Notes under the pieces: model-generated | The model's database searches: none | The model's input: the letters and a program-made list of their open reading frames with translations, nothing else | What the model was told of the DNA's origin: nothing | Shown: positions 17,039 through 25,422 of the stretch, in pieces | How the letters are laid out: the number at the start of each line of letters is the position of its first letter | Position numbering within the stretch: position 1 is the stretch's first letter | Position numbers and translations under genes: made by a program | Assembly: GCF_029960665.1 (NCBI RefSeq) | Contig: NZ_JASBRB010000017.1 | Coordinates: 1-60,422, forward strand | Direction of reading: 5' to 3' | DNA length: 60,422 bases | Source: Pseudarthrobacter sp. AL07 | GTDB lineage: Bacteria > Actinomycetota > Actinomycetes > Actinomycetales > Micrococcaceae

Positions 17039-17766
17039 GCGGCCAAATACTCCGGGATGGCGCCGTCATCGATCCGGCCTCCAGCCTGAAGCGCGTATCG
17101 CCCGAAGGCAAGCCCACAGTCACCGTCCTGGACTATGGTTCCGGAAACGTCCGCTCCGCCGTGCGCGCCCTGGAGCGGGCCGGGGCCGAGGTTATCCTCA
17201 GCTCCAAGCCCGAGGATGTGCTTAATGCCGACGGCCTGGTAGTACCCGGGGTCGGTGCGTTCGAGACTGTTATGCGCGAGCTCAAGGCCGTGGACGGCAT
17301 CCGCCTGATCGGCAGGCGCGTGGCCGGAGGCAGGCCGGTCCTGGCAATCTGCGTGGGCCTGCAGGTCCTGTTCGAGGCCGGGGTAGAGCACGGGACAGAA
17401 GCCGAAGGCATGGGGGAGTGGCCCGGCAAGGTGGAGCTGCTTCCCGCAGAGGTGGTGCCACACATGGGGTGGAACACAGTGGACGTTCCGGAAGGATCCA
17501 AACTCTTCGCCGGCGTCGCGGACCAGCGCTTCTACTTCGTTCACTCCTATGGTGTCCAGGAGTGGAACTTCGACGTGATCCAGCCCCGGATGACCGCACC
17601 GCTGGTGACCTGGTCAGAGCACGGCGCGCGCTTTATCGCGGCTGTGGAAAACGGACCGCTCTGCGCTACCCAGTTCCACCCCGAAAAATCCGGCGACGCC
17701 GGAGCACGGCTGCTGCGCAACTGGGTAGACGGCCTTCGCAAGCCAGCTGCCACGGACGCCGCCTAG
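17035..17766 (+). CDS. hisH: imidazole glycerol phosphate synthase glutaminase subunit HisH
   Basis: HisH is the class I glutamine amidotransferase that supplies ammonia to HisF. The nucleophile Cys is in [10 protein letters not shown] near residue 107, and the His/Glu of the triad are in ATQFHPEKS near residues 215-223. The N-terminus [20 protein letters not shown] is typical but is preceded by about 24 extra residues from the GTG at 17035, which overlaps hisB by 4 bp. HisF, the synthase partner, is not in this window. Confidence 0.95.
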   Translation: MSGQILRDGAVIDPASSLKRVSPEGKPTVTVLDYGSGNVRSAVRALERAGAEVILSSKPEDVLNADGLVVPGVGAFETVMRELKAVDGIRLIGRRVAGGRPVLAICVGLQVLFEAGVEHGTEAEGMGEWPGKVELLPAEVVPHMGWNTVDVPEGSKLFAGVADQRFYFVHSYGVQEWNFDVIQPRMTAPLVTWSEHGARFIAAVENGPLCATQFHPEKSGDAGARLLRNWVDGLRKPAATDAA

Positions 17767-17925
17767 ATGTGGTCGATTGTCCTGATGGGCCTGGCCGGCG
17801 TCCTGGTGGGCGGCGCCCTGTCCTTCAGGCAGCAGCACAAACCAATGTGGACCCAGGTGGGCTTCTACGTCCTGGCCGGCATGGCGCTTCTGGCCGCCTA
17901 CCTGCTGACGCTTCCTGGAACCTAG
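17767..17925 (+). CDS. small two-helix membrane protein between hisH and priA
   Basis: An ATG immediately after the hisH stop opens a 52-residue ORF: MWSIVLMGLAGVLVGGALSF, then the short polar loop RQQHKPMWTQVG, then a second helix FYVLAGMALLAAYLLTL. The zero gap to hisH, the clean two-helix profile and the position inside the his cluster argue that it is real. I do not recognise a family and no histidine-related role can be inferred from the sequence. Confidence 0.7.
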   Translation: MWSIVLMGLAGVLVGGALSFRQQHKPMWTQVGFYVLAGMALLAAYLLTLPGT

Positions 17926-17982
17926 TCCCATGCATTACCAGTTCCGCTTCCATGAGCAACCCATCACCCAAGAGGATTTGAG

Positions 17983-18729
17983 ATGACCACCGCAACCGAT
18001 CTGCCGGTTCTTGAACTGCTGCCCGCCGTCGACGTCGTAAACGGACAGGCCGTGCGGCTGGTCCAGGGAGAGGCGGGCAGCGAGACGAGCTACGGCACGC
18101 CGCTGGAGGCAGCCCTCAACTGGCAGGACCAGGGCGCCGAATGGGTGCACCTGGTGGACCTCGACGCCGCGTTTGGACGTGGCTCGAACGCCGGGCTGCT
18201 CCGTGAAGTGGTGGGCCGGCTTGACATCAAGGTGGAGCTTTCGGGCGGACTCAGGGACGACGAATCCCTCGAGGCGGCGCTGGCCCTCGGCGTTGCCCGC
18301 GTCAACCTCGGCACAGCGGCGCTGGAAAACCCCGAGTGGACCCGCAGTGCCATCGACCGCTTTGGCGACAGGATCGCCGTCGGCCTCGACGTCCGCGGAA
18401 CCACGCTGGCAGGCCGCGGCTGGACCAAAGAAGGCGGCGACCTCTGGGAAGTCCTGGGCCGGCTCGAAGAAGCCGGGTGCTCCCGGTATGTTGTCACTGA
18501 CGTCACGAAGGACGGCACGCTGCAGGGTCCCAACGTTGAACTTCTGCGCCAGATGGTGGAGAAGACCGGCAAGCCGGTGGTCGCTTCCGGCGGAATCTCC
18601 AGCCTGGATGACCTGAAAGTGCTGCGCTCCCTGGTGCCGCTCGGAGTGGAAGGCGCGATCGTGGGCAAGGCGCTGTACGCCGGTGCCTTCACGCTCCCCG
18701 AAGCCCTCGACGTCGCCGGACGCCGCTAG
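17983..18729 (+). CDS. priA: bifunctional HisA/TrpF isomerase PriA
   Basis: This (beta-alpha)8 barrel isomerises ProFAR in histidine biosynthesis and, in actinobacteria lacking trpF, also phosphoribosylanthranilate. The conserved aspartates are in [18 protein letters not shown] (residue 16 region) and in [13 protein letters not shown] near residue 172-184. Phosphate-binding turns ELSGGLRD and VASGGISS are present. DVTKDG and the [11 protein letters not shown] loop are PriA-like rather than HisA-like. The start ATG follows a weak GAGG site. Dual function is inferred from lineage and these motifs. Confidence 0.92.
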   Translation: MTTATDLPVLELLPAVDVVNGQAVRLVQGEAGSETSYGTPLEAALNWQDQGAEWVHLVDLDAAFGRGSNAGLLREVVGRLDIKVELSGGLRDDESLEAALALGVARVNLGTAALENPEWTRSAIDRFGDRIAVGLDVRGTTLAGRGWTKEGGDLWEVLGRLEEAGCSRYVVTDVTKDGTLQGPNVELLRQMVEKTGKPVVASGGISSLDDLKVLRSLVPLGVEGAIVGKALYAGAFTLPEALDVAGRR

Positions 18730-18738
18730 GCAGTTTCC

Positions 18739-19635
18739 GTGGACAGCACGCACAACGCCGGTCCGGCTGCGGAATCCCCGTCGCCGCGCCATCTGCCCGG
18801 GCACATTGCCGCAGCACTGGCGGGTGCGGGTGGCCGTACTGACTCGGCGGGCCAGCCGTGGGAAGGCCGGAGCCTCGCCGGGGTCGACGGTAGGATCCAC
18901 AACTTCGAGGACGACGACGGCACCGCCGACGCCGGCTACCTCGCCGCCGTCGCGGCCCTGGTCGAAGGCGCCGGCGACGAAGCCGCTGTGGTGGCCTCGC
19001 TGGCCAGCGCCCGCGTGTTTATCCCGATCATCGCGCAGCTTGGCGAGGAAGCGGCAGGCGTCGATGGCCTGAGCGCGGACAAACAGGCGGACATGGCACT
19101 GGTCACCCTGAAGGCCGCGGACGGCCGGACGGCCATGCCGGCCTTCAGCTCGGCGGATGCCTTGGCCGCCTGGCACCCCGAAGCACGGCCGGTGGCGGTG
19201 TACGCCGCCCGGGCTGCCCTCTCGGCCGTGGCCGAGGGAGCCGAGCTGCTCGTGCTCGATCCGGGCTCGGAGGTCACATTTGTGGTCCGGCGGCCCGCAG
19301 TCTGGGCACTGGCCCAACAACAGGACTGGATCCCTTCCTACACTGACGCAGCGCTGGAAGCCGAGATGACTGAGGTAACGGCCGCATTCCCGGTAGTGCG
19401 CCGGCTTGCCCTCCTCCCGGGTTCCGGCGTCACCGCCCGCACGGGCACGGGTGCCACGCTCCCAGGGGGCGGTGCCGGACCGGAACTGCAGGTGCTGCTC
19501 CACCTTGAGGATGGTCTGGACGCCGCGGCAGTCCGGGAGCTGGTGTCCGGCATCCAACACGCATGGTCCCGGAATGTATTGTTTGGAGAGCGCGTTGACT
19601 CAATCGAAATCAAGTTGCGGCGCGCAGCACATTAG
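18739..19635 (+). CDS. SseB family protein
   Basis: The 298-residue protein has the SseB domain twice or in extended form: ASARVFIPIIAQLGEEA...MALVTLKAADGRTAMPAFSSADALAAWHPEARPVAVYA (about residues 92-155) is the recognisable core, followed by LVLDPGSEVTFVVRRPAVWAL. SseB was first linked to rhodanese-like activity in E. coli but the domain has no settled function. The GTG start at 18739 lies 9 bp after priA. It often sits in this his/infC neighbourhood in Micrococcaceae. The C-terminal 100 residues are not recognised. Confidence 0.8.
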   Translation: MDSTHNAGPAAESPSPRHLPGHIAAALAGAGGRTDSAGQPWEGRSLAGVDGRIHNFEDDDGTADAGYLAAVAALVEGAGDEAAVVASLASARVFIPIIAQLGEEAAGVDGLSADKQADMALVTLKAADGRTAMPAFSSADALAAWHPEARPVAVYAARAALSAVAEGAELLVLDPGSEVTFVVRRPAVWALAQQQDWIPSYTDAALEAEMTEVTAAFPVVRRLALLPGSGVTARTGTGATLPGGGAGPELQVLLHLEDGLDAAAVRELVSGIQHAWSRNVLFGERVDSIEIKLRRAAH

Positions 19636-19690
19636 CTGACGGTTGGCGCGGAGATCCCGGGCTGCCCTGGGCAGACGCAAAGGATTTTCC

Positions 19691-20995
19691 GTGAACTTCG
19701 CTCTATACCGGGAGCTGCTGGCCGTCCGGCCCATCCGGCGGCTGCTGCTGGTCGGCATGATCGCCCGCATTCCCCATTCGGCGGCAGGCGTGCTGCTGAC
19801 CCTGCACATCGTCCTCACCCTGGACCAGGGCTATGCGGCTGCCGGTGCCGCGGCAGCTGTTATGACCATCGGCATCGCAGTTGGCGCACCATGGCGCGGC
19901 CGGCGCGTGGACACTGTTGGCCTCCGCCGGGCTCTGATTCCGTCGGTGGTGTCCGAGGTGGTCATCTGGTCCATGGTGCCGCATGTGTCCTACCAGTGGC
20001 TGCTTCCGCTGGTGTTCGTGGGTGGCCTCCTGACGTTGCCGATCTTCAGCGTGGTCCGCCAGTCCCTGGGCGTCCTCGCAGACGGGGACCAGCGGCGAAC
20101 CGCCTATGCGCTGGACTCGATTGCCACAGAGATGGTGTTCATGATCGGGCCCGCCGCCGGAGCCGTGGTGGCGACCAGCGGCTTCACTGTTCTGGGACTC
20201 ACGGTGGTCGGTGTTTCAACGTCACTGGCCGGATTGTTCCTCATCTGGTTCAACCCGCCCACGCGAAGTGCCACGCAAACTGAGGAAAGCGAAGCGGACC
20301 AGCGCCATGCCGCGGAAGTGGCTGTGCTTTCCGCCGCACCGGCCCACCTTCAGGAAGCGGCGGCGGACCTCGTTCCGGCCGGGGCAGAACGCGTCGGAAG
20401 TGGGCCGGCGGCGCTGCGCAGTAGTGTGGCCCACAACTTCGCCTGGTTCACGGCCACTGTCGCGGCCGTCTTCGCCGTGGCTGCTGGAACCGGTATGGTG
20501 CTCAGCGGCACCGACGTTGGAATTGTTGCTGCCTTGGAAACCGGCGGCGACCAGGCTGAAATCGGCATCGTATTCCTCTTTTGGTGCGCCGCATCTGTGG
20601 TCGGCGGGCTTGTATACGGGGCCATGCACCGTCCCGTTTCGCCGATCCTCCTGCTGCTTGGCATGGCGGCCCTGACCATCCCGATGGGCTTCGCCCAAGA
20701 CACCTGGACGCTGGCTTTTATCTCGATCCTTCCGGGCCTCTTGTGCGCTCCCGTCTTGTCGGCAGCCTCCGAACGGGTGGCAGATCTGGTGGCTGAGGAC
20801 CGCCGCGGCGAGGCAATGGGCTGGTACGGTTCTGCGCTGACTGCCGGCGTTGCGCTCGGGGCACCACTTGCCGGGATTTTCATAGACGGGATGGGACCGT
20901 CCGGCGGGTTTGTCTCCGTGGGAGTGGCCGGTGTTCTGCTCTGCGTTGTGGGACTGCTGCTCCAGGCCCACAGACGCCGCCGCGCTGCGGTCTGA
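19691..20995 (+). CDS. MFS transporter
   Basis: A 12-helix major facilitator protein of about 434 residues with a long acidic central loop (residues about 190-255), between two six-helix halves. The motif between helices 2 and 3 is the degenerate GAPWRGRRVDTVGLRR, close to the MFS signature GxxxDRxGRR. GTG at 19691 matches the N-terminus of such proteins (NFALYRELLAVRPIRRLLL); the frame extends to 19643 but that part is basic and unlikely. The substrate is unknown. It is followed by two hairpins and converges with the DUF1844 gene. Confidence 0.85.
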   Translation: MNFALYRELLAVRPIRRLLLVGMIARIPHSAAGVLLTLHIVLTLDQGYAAAGAAAAVMTIGIAVGAPWRGRRVDTVGLRRALIPSVVSEVVIWSMVPHVSYQWLLPLVFVGGLLTLPIFSVVRQSLGVLADGDQRRTAYALDSIATEMVFMIGPAAGAVVATSGFTVLGLTVVGVSTSLAGLFLIWFNPPTRSATQTEESEADQRHAAEVAVLSAAPAHLQEAAADLVPAGAERVGSGPAALRSSVAHNFAWFTATVAAVFAVAAGTGMVLSGTDVGIVAALETGGDQAEIGIVFLFWCAASVVGGLVYGAMHRPVSPILLLLGMAALTIPMGFAQDTWTLAFISILPGLLCAPVLSAASERVADLVAEDRRGEAMGWYGSALTAGVALGAPLAGIFIDGMGPSGGFVSVGVAGVLLCVVGLLLQAHRRRRAAV

Positions 20996-21008
20996 CGCCG
21001 GCCTCCAG

Positions 21009-21069
21009 AGTTTTTGTCCAGATATTCCGCCTTTTCAGGAGCGGAAGTCCCGTTATCTGGACAAAAACT
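21009..21069. repeat. perfect 16-bp inverted repeat with inner hairpin
   Basis: AGTTTTTGTCCAGATA at 21009-21024 is the exact reverse complement of 21054-21069, and inside it TTCCGC (21025-21030) pairs with GCGGAA (21041-21046). Such a long, two-tier palindrome is more than a simple terminator and may be a dispersed intergenic element. It lies just after the MFS stop. Confidence 0.7.
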
Positions 21070-21077
21070 AAGTGAAA

Positions 21078-21125
21078 CACGACGGCGGCGGAGGGTCCGT
21101 GTGGACCGTCCGCCGCCGCCGTCGT
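21078..21125. terminator. GC-rich bidirectional terminator hairpin
   Basis: ACGACGGCGGCGGA-GGGTCC pairs with GGACCG-TCCGCCGCCGCCGTCGT around a GTGT loop, with a 3-bp bulge. It lies between the convergent MFS and DUF1844 genes, where a shared terminator is expected. Confidence 0.7.
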
Positions 21126-21151
21126 ACTTTGTGAAGTTTGCTGTTTTGGGT

Positions 21152-21538
21152 CTAGTTGACGGCGCCCGTGTACTTCTCGCCCGGGCCCTTGCCCGGGGCA
21201 TCCGGGATGATTGACTCCTCGCGGAACGCGAGCTGCAGGGAACGCAGGCCATCGCGCAATGGGCCGGCGTGCTGGGATCCGATTTCAGGGGCCGCTGAGG
21301 TCACGAGTCCGGCAAGGGCGGTGATGAGCTTGCGGGCCTCGTCCAGATCCTTGAGTTCCTCCGCATTGTCCTCGGCGGCGAGGCCCAGCTTGACGGCGGC
21401 TGCGCTCATCAAGTGCACTGCGGCGGTAGTGATGACCTCGATGGCCGGCACCTCCGAGATATCGCGGATTTGCTGGGTTACGTCAGCCTTGGCGGCGGGG
21501 GCCTCGAAAGCGTGTGAATTGCTGTCTGGGGTGCTCAT
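21152..21538 (-). CDS. DUF1844 domain-containing protein
   Basis: The 128-residue protein has the DUF1844 core VTQQIRDISEVPAIEVITTAAVHLMSAAAVKLGLA and LDEARKLITALAGLVTSAAPEIG, a short helical domain of unknown function, with variable tails. The ATG at 21538 is chosen over the very long upstream frame, which runs antisense to infC and is spurious. It is divergent from infC with 345 bp between, a neighbourhood conserved in actinobacteria. No role is known. Confidence 0.85.
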   Translation of the reverse strand: MSTPDSNSHAFEAPAAKADVTQQIRDISEVPAIEVITTAAVHLMSAAAVKLGLAAEDNAEELKDLDEARKLITALAGLVTSAAPEIGSQHAGPLRDGLRSLQLAFREESIIPDAPGKGPGEKYTGAVN

Positions 21539-21883
21539 ACTGGTAAGCTTGTCACAGACCGACTGGATGCCGTTATTTCGCTGTGGAGGGTCCCACCAAC
21601 GCTTAGCCGCGTTTGGCGGGATTTGTTCTGTAGAATGACATGCAGTTTGCAAGCGGAGTTCTCTCCCACCCGCGTCAGCCGTTTTCCCGCCGGAAGTAAT
21701 TCCTGAGGAAGCAAGGTTGCCGGGTACCGGTCGGACAGTTCTTTCAGGTGTCAAGCCTGGGGAAGTGCGCACTGCCTCTAATGAGGACGGTGCATCCGAC
21801 CATCGAGGCCTTCGATTGCTCCGGCAATTGGGGGCCTTCTCTATTTGCCGGTGGAATACCACATCAATCACAGGAGTTTTAAC
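21539..21883 (+). promoter_or_regulatory. infC operon leader
   Basis: This 345-bp gap has no convincing gene. TGTAGAAT near 21628-21635 is a possible -10. A short ATTGC-GCAAT hairpin lies near 21806-21821. Translation operons starting with infC often have long structured leaders, and this length fits, but I cannot assign a known riboswitch or L20 leader. Confidence 0.4.
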
Positions 21884-22978
21884 ATTAGCGAGCCAAGAAT
21901 CAATGAGCGTATCCGCGTCCCCGAGGTGCGGTTGGTCGGTCCTGCAGGTGAACAGGTAGGAATCGTCCGTATTGACGATGCCCTGCGTTTGGCTGCCGAA
22001 TCCGATCTTGATCTCGTTGAAGTTGCACCGCAGGCCAAGCCTCCGGTGTGCAAGCTGATGGACTTCGGCAAGTACAAGTACGAGGCTGCCGTTAAGGCGC
22101 GTGAAGCACGGAAGAACCAGACCAACACGGTTCTGAAGGAAATTCGCTTCCGCCTCAAGATTGACACCCACGACTACGAGACCAAGCGCGGCCACGCACT
22201 GCGCTTCCTCGGTGCCGGTGACAAAGTCAAGGCCATGATCCAGTTCCGCGGCCGTGAGCAGCAGCGTCCGGAAATGGGCATCCGCCTGCTCCAGCGCTTC
22301 GCTGACGACGTCGCTGATGTGGGCGTTGTTGAGTCCAGCCCCCGTATCGATGGCCGCAACATGGTCATGGTTGTGGGCCCGCTGAAGAACAAGGCCGAAG
22401 CCAAGGCTGAGGCACGCCGCGAATCGCAGCGTGCAGAGGCCAAGGCGCAGAACGAAGCGAAGGCTACGGGCGGTGGCCGCGTCGACGTCTCCGGCGACGA
22501 CCAGGCACCGCTGACGCAGTCGCTGGCTGACCTTCTTCCGGAAGGTTTCGCCATCACCACGGTGCCGGAAACTGAAGCCCCCGCCGAAGCTGAAACGCCT
22601 GTTGCGCCTGTCGAAGCAGCTCCGGAATCCGAAGCCCCAGTCAAGGAAGCTCCGGCGGAGGAAGTTCCCGTCAAGGAAACAGCCCCGAAGGAAGCAGCCC
22701 CGAAGGCAGCGCCCGTCAAGGAAGCAGCCGTCCAGGAGGCGCCAAAGCAGGCAGCCCCGAAGGCCGCTGCTCCCAAGCGTGAAGCTCCCAAGGCCGCTCC
22801 GGCTCCGGTCAAGGCTCCAGCCGCCGTCAAGCCCCCCGAAGCAGCTGCTGCGGCTCCGGCAGCTCCGAGGCCCCCGGTGCCGATGCCCAAGCCGATCGCA
22901 CGGCCGGCGGCGCCGAAGCCTGCGGCAAGGCCTGCCCCCAAGGCGGCTCCGAAGCCGGCTGGCAAGAAGACTACCTAG
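21884..22978 (+). CDS. infC: translation initiation factor IF-3, AUU start, long C-terminal tail
   Basis: IF-3 binds the 30S subunit and proofreads start codon selection. The core runs [27 protein letters not shown] to about residue 175, with [21 protein letters not shown] and [12 protein letters not shown]. The start is taken as ATT at 21884: AGGAG lies 6 bp before it and the homologous N-terminus begins there; AUU starts are characteristic of infC and allow IF-3 to repress itself. GTG at 21845 would add residues not seen in the family. After the core comes about 180 residues rich in Ala, Pro, Lys and Glu, typical of Arthrobacter and absent in E. coli. Confidence 0.93.
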   Translation: MSEPRINERIRVPEVRLVGPAGEQVGIVRIDDALRLAAESDLDLVEVAPQAKPPVCKLMDFGKYKYEAAVKAREARKNQTNTVLKEIRFRLKIDTHDYETKRGHALRFLGAGDKVKAMIQFRGREQQRPEMGIRLLQRFADDVADVGVVESSPRIDGRNMVMVVGPLKNKAEAKAEARRESQRAEAKAQNEAKATGGGRVDVSGDDQAPLTQSLADLLPEGFAITTVPETEAPAEAETPVAPVEAAPESEAPVKEAPAEEVPVKETAPKEAAPKAAPVKEAAVQEAPKQAAPKAAAPKREAPKAAPAPVKAPAAVKPPEAAAAAPAAPRPPVPMPKPIARPAAPKPAARPAPKAAPKPAGKKTT

Positions 22979-22985
22979 TTCACAG

Positions 22986-23009
22986 CTGCGGGAGGTTATC
23001 CTCCTGCAG
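22986..23009 (+). promoter_or_regulatory. hairpin between infC and rpmI
   Basis: CTGCGGGAGG and CCTCCTGCAG pair over 10 positions (one G-U) around a TTAT loop, 8 bp after the infC stop. It could be an attenuator, a processing site or an L20-binding element that adjusts rpmI-rplT expression. Confidence 0.45.
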
Positions 23010-23094
23010 TACGCAACCAGCATGCCGCCTGCAGGGGTGGCTGCTCGAATGAGCTGCAGACAATGTCTGTGGACACGTAAGGAGATCGGTCCCC

Positions 23095-23289
23095 ATGCCG
23101 AAGATGAAGACCCACAGTGGTGCTAAGAAGCGCTTCAAGCTGACCGGCAGCGGCAAGCTGCGCCGCCAGCAGGCCAACCGCCGCCACTACCTTGAGCACA
23201 AGTCCTCCAGGCTGACTCGTCGCCTCGCCGGCGACAAGATTGTCTTCAAGGGTGACGCAAAGGTCATCCGGAAGATGCTCGGCATCTAA
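23095..23289 (+). CDS. rpmI: 50S ribosomal protein L35
   Basis: The 64-residue basic protein is a full-length L35: [21 protein letters not shown], then [19 protein letters not shown] and a C-terminal KVIRKMLGI. It is a structural component of the large subunit. AAGGAGA lies before the ATG. It is the middle gene of the conserved infC-rpmI-rplT operon. Confidence 0.98.
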   Translation: MPKMKTHSGAKKRFKLTGSGKLRRQQANRRHYLEHKSSRLTRRLAGDKIVFKGDAKVIRKMLGI

Positions 23290-23408
23290 GTTCCAAGTTC
23301 TCTGACTGATGCCACCTGGCAGCAGTCAACTACCAATAAGGCTTCTCAGGCCAGCCGGTTGTTCCGGCAGTAGATGCTTGGGATCAGAATTTTCGAAGGA
23401 GTACGCAC

Positions 23409-23864
23409 GTGGCACGTGTGAAGAGGGCGGTCAACGCCCACAAGAAGCGCCGGGTTATCCTTGAACGCGCGAAGGGCTACCGTGGACAGCGGTCACGCCT
23501 GTACCGCAAGGCCAAAGAGCAGCTGCTGCACTCGTTTGTGTACAGCTATGGCGACCGCAAGAAGAAGAAGGGCGACTTCCGCCGCCTCTGGATCCAGCGC
23601 ATCAATGCTGCATCCCGCGCCAACGGCCTGACTTACAACCGTCTGATCCAGGGCCTGAAGGCCGCTGAGGTCGAGGTTGACCGCCGTATGCTTGCTGAGC
23701 TGGCCGTTTCGGATGCGAACGCATTCGCCGCGCTGGTGAAGATCGCCAAGGACTCCCTGCCTGCCGACACGTCAGCTCCGGCCGTCGAAGCCGCAGCCCC
23801 CAAGGCTGCCAAGGCACCCAAGGCCAAGGCTGCAAAGCCTGCCGCTGACGTAGCTGCCAAGTAG
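23409..23864 (+). CDS. rplT: 50S ribosomal protein L20 with AKP-rich tail
   Basis: L20 is an early assembly protein of the large subunit and in several bacteria represses its own operon. The start GTG at 23409 follows GAAGGAG, and the sequence [23 protein letters not shown], then [26 protein letters not shown] and [11 protein letters not shown], is typical. The core ends near residue 118; a further 30 residues of Ala, Lys and Pro ([19 protein letters not shown]) are extra and echo the tail of IF-3. Confidence 0.97.
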   Translation: MARVKRAVNAHKKRRVILERAKGYRGQRSRLYRKAKEQLLHSFVYSYGDRKKKKGDFRRLWIQRINAASRANGLTYNRLIQGLKAAEVEVDRRMLAELAVSDANAFAALVKIAKDSLPADTSAPAVEAAAPKAAKAPKAKAAKPAADVAAK

Positions 23865-23913
23865 CACCCACGCCAGTTCGAGGACTGGTGGCTGAAGCCA
23901 CTAAGGTTCTTAC

Positions 23914-24807
23914 ATGAACGAAACCGGGCGCCCGCAAGACTTTCCACTCTCCAACCCCCGAGCTGATCGGGTGAGGAAGGTGGCACAACTTGCCGGGCGC
24001 CCGGCCCGTTTAAAGCGCAGGGAGTTCCTGGCAGAGGGTCCGCAGGCTGTCCGCGAGGCCCTCACCCTGCACCAGAAACGAGTTGCCGCGGGGGAGCCCG
24101 GCGTCGTCTACGAGGTCTACGCGAGCGAGACATGCCTCGACCGGCACCCGGACCTGGAGACACTCGCGGAGGGCATAGACGCATATCTCACAACCGATGA
24201 AGTGCTGGCCGCGATGGCGGACACCGTTACCCCGCAGGGCATTCTCGCGGTATGTAGATTCTTGGACGTGAGCCTTGAGCAGGTCCTGGACGCAGGACCG
24301 CGGCTGCTTGCAGTGCTGTGTCAGGTCCGGGACCCTGGCAACGCGGGCACCGTGCTCCGGGCAGCTGACGCAGCCGGCGCGGACGCCGTCATCCTGACCG
24401 CCTCCAGCGTTGACATCTATAACCCCAAGGCGGTACGTTCCACCGCCGGTTCCCTGTTCCACCTTCCCGTAGTCCTGGGCGCCGATATTGCGGAAGTGAC
24501 GGCAGCCTGCCGGGCTCGGGGGATCGGGTTACTGGCTGCTGACGGCAACGGTGACGTGAACCTTGATACGCTCCAGGACGAAAACGCCGCCCGCCGAATC
24601 GCAGGCCCCGGCGTCGAATCGCTGTTCGCCCTGGAGAATCCCACAGCGTGGCTGTTCGGAAACGAGGCCCAGGGCCTCGCCGAAGACGAACTGGCGCTGG
24701 CCGATCACCGCGTGGCCGTGCCCGTATATGGCGGAGCGGAAAGCCTGAACCTCGGCACGGCGGCAACGGTGTGCCTCTATGCGAGTGCCCGGTCTCAGAA
24801 GGCATGA
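23914..24807 (+). CDS. TrmH-family (SPOUT) rRNA/tRNA 2'-O-methyltransferase
   Basis: SPOUT methyltransferases use SAM bound in a trefoil knot to methylate ribose 2'-OH. The N-terminal substrate-binding part begins NPRADRVRKVAQLAGRPARLKRREFLAEGPQAVREAL. Knot motifs are QVRDPGNAGTVLRAADAAGAD (motif 1, with the catalytic Arg), AWLFGNEAQGL (motif 2) and VPVYGGAESLNLGTAATVCLY (motif 3). The length is 297 residues. It lies 49 bp after rplT in the same direction; in relatives it stands between rplT and pheS. The target nucleotide cannot be told from sequence. Confidence 0.93.
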   Translation: MNETGRPQDFPLSNPRADRVRKVAQLAGRPARLKRREFLAEGPQAVREALTLHQKRVAAGEPGVVYEVYASETCLDRHPDLETLAEGIDAYLTTDEVLAAMADTVTPQGILAVCRFLDVSLEQVLDAGPRLLAVLCQVRDPGNAGTVLRAADAAGADAVILTASSVDIYNPKAVRSTAGSLFHLPVVLGADIAEVTAACRARGIGLLAADGNGDVNLDTLQDENAARRIAGPGVESLFALENPTAWLFGNEAQGLAEDELALADHRVAVPVYGGAESLNLGTAATVCLYASARSQKA

Positions 24808-24886
24808 CTGACGTTCGCGGTGGGGCTCACGGGAAGTCAGACCAGCCGGGACATCTAACCTAATTGGACATGTGAGTTAACAAGGC

Positions 24887-24913
24887 AGGGCCCCGGAAGT
24901 TCTCCGGGGCCCT
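24887..24913. terminator. intrinsic terminator-type hairpin after the TrmH gene
   Basis: AGGGCCCCGGA pairs perfectly with TCCGGGGCCCT around a 5-nt loop. It lies between convergent genes and could stop transcription from both sides, though no long T-run is present. Confidence 0.75.
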
Positions 24914-24943
24914 TGCTGTATGAATCAGATGAGGTAGGGGTAA

Positions 24944-25219
24944 TCAGGGCGCCCGCGTGCTCTTGCTGCGTCCTGTAATGGCGCCGTAGACACCGGCAAC
25001 GACGAGGCCGCCGACGATAGCCAGGATCCAAGTACCCAGATCAAAGAAGGCAAGGTCACCCTTGCCGAACAGGAGGCTGCCAATCCAGCCGCCTACAATC
25101 GCGCCGACCACGCCAAGCACGAGACTCGTCACCCAGCCGCCGCCGACTTTACCCGGCATGACGGCCTTGACGATGGCGCCTACGATGAGGCCGAGAATAA
25201 TCCAAGCAAGAAAACCCAT
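24944..25219 (-). CDS. GlsB/YeaQ/YmgE family stress membrane protein
   Basis: The 91-residue protein is the transglycosylase-associated type, with three hydrophobic segments: MGFLAWIILGLIVGAIVKAVMPG, WVTSLVLGVVGAIVGGWIGSLLFG and LGTWILAIVGGLVVAGVYGAITG. The GxxxG-rich pattern is characteristic. Members are induced by general stress in several bacteria but their biochemical role is unknown. A GGAGGAG site precedes the ATG at 25219. Confidence 0.88.
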   Translation of the reverse strand: MGFLAWIILGLIVGAIVKAVMPGKVGGGWVTSLVLGVVGAIVGGWIGSLLFGKGDLAFFDLGTWILAIVGGLVVAGVYGAITGRSKSTRAP

Positions 25220-25422
25220 GTCTCCTCCTTCATATTCGTCGGGATTAGACGTCCCGATTAGTGTTCAAGCTAACATACGGCTCCGTTAATGTCAGCAGGC
25301 TTAGTGCATGTCAGAGGTGCGTCTTCTGTACCCGAAAAGGTACGGTGTTCGGGGGCGGAGCCGACTGCGGCGCCGCGATTTTCCCTGCTTGGTTCTGAAA
25401 CCTGTGATGAGGAGAAGCCTCC

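Noticed and set aside
17935..19560. 541-residue open frame on the minus strand
   Set aside because: It is antisense to priA and the SseB gene, has no recognisable motif, and reflects high third-position GC.
21539..23023. Long upstream extension of the DUF1844 frame
   Set aside because: It runs antisense through infC; the DUF1844 ATG at 21538 gives the normal family length.
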